Origin: MGBC114844 sp910585855
Lineage (GTDB): Bacteria; Bacillota; Clostridia; Lachnospirales; Lachnospiraceae
Assembly: GCA_965646165.1 (NCBI GenBank)
Contig: CBFFYP010000039.1
Span: 1-40,027 of the forward strand
DNA length: 40,027 nt
Reading direction: 5' to 3'
Positions 40,001 through 40,027 of the stretch are shown here, piece by piece. The notes under the pieces are model-generated. The model was given only the letters and a program-made list of their open reading frames with translations, was not told where the DNA came from and did not search any database. Numbering within the stretch: the stretch's first letter is position 1; each line of letters starts with the position of its first letter. The translations under genes and the position numbers were made by a program.

Positions 40001-40027
40001 AGAAGTTCTAAGACTTCTGCCTTTTCT
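40001..40027 (+). terminator. Terminator after DUF885 gene
   Basis: AGAAGT (40001-40006) pairs with ACTTCT (40013-40018), followed by GCCTTTTCT at the window edge. The stem is short. A direct repeat AGATTCGAAA lies upstream at 39933 and 39952. Confidence 0.5.

Overview
This window looks like the late-gene half of a prophage with a contractile (myovirus-type) tail, followed by about 6 kb of host chromosome, in a low-to-middle GC Gram-positive gut anaerobe, most likely a Lachnospiraceae-like Clostridia. The basis is strong AGGAGG ribosome binding sites, a PBSX/Xkd-like tail gene order, short holin-like type I toxins, and flanking host genes (a DUF885 lipoprotein, a decayed two-component system). 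Integrase, repressor and replication genes are not seen and should lie to the left of the window.

Layout. 0.06-0.5 kb: late regulator, then a terminator. 0.67-2.6 kb: terminase small and large subunits; the large subunit is broken by a +1 frameshift just before its Walker A motif. 2.6-7.4 kb: Mu gp29-like portal, a MuF-type minor head protein whose C-terminus is a zinc-metallopeptidase-like domain (HEIGH) followed by small candidate immunity genes, then an XkdF-like protease. 7.5-10.8 kb: scaffold, decoration protein, major capsid protein and connector. 10.85-16.3 kb: neck, tail terminator, sheath, tube, and frameshifted tail chaperone, extending into the tape-measure gene; this block has different codon use and looks like a recombined module. 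16.3-28.2 kb: rest of the tape measure, hub, baseplate wedge and a tail fibre with YadA-like repeats and a self-cleaving chaperone. 28.2-30.0 kb: XhlA-like protein, holin, a type I toxin-antitoxin locus, and an amidase endolysin.

The most unusual part is 30.06-30.76 kb: a CRISPR array of eleven 36-nt repeats and ten exactly 30-nt spacers, built from two different repeat families (4 copies of one, then 7 of another) in one continuous register. No cas gene is visible in the window. Spacer 7 (30492-30521) is identical over all 30 nt to the tail sheath gene of this same prophage (13858-13887), inside the recombined tail block. The array is followed by a bidirectional terminator and a hicAB toxin-antitoxin pair on the other strand, which carries 56-bp tandem duplications of the hicA 3' end.

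Cargo and right boundary, 31.8-34.5 kb: two ~172-bp direct repeats bracket an AT-rich two-gene cassette (one gene encodes a membrane protein) and a second type I toxin-antitoxin locus. Beyond lie a possible structured-RNA remnant, an IS200/IS605-like end, and host genes: remnants of a two-component system, a large secreted protein of unknown function, and a DUF885 lipoprotein. The general picture is a prophage loaded with competition and stability functions: a CRISPR array, three toxin-antitoxin loci, and a polymorphic-toxin-like head protein. The terminase frameshift may mean that it can no longer package DNA by itself.
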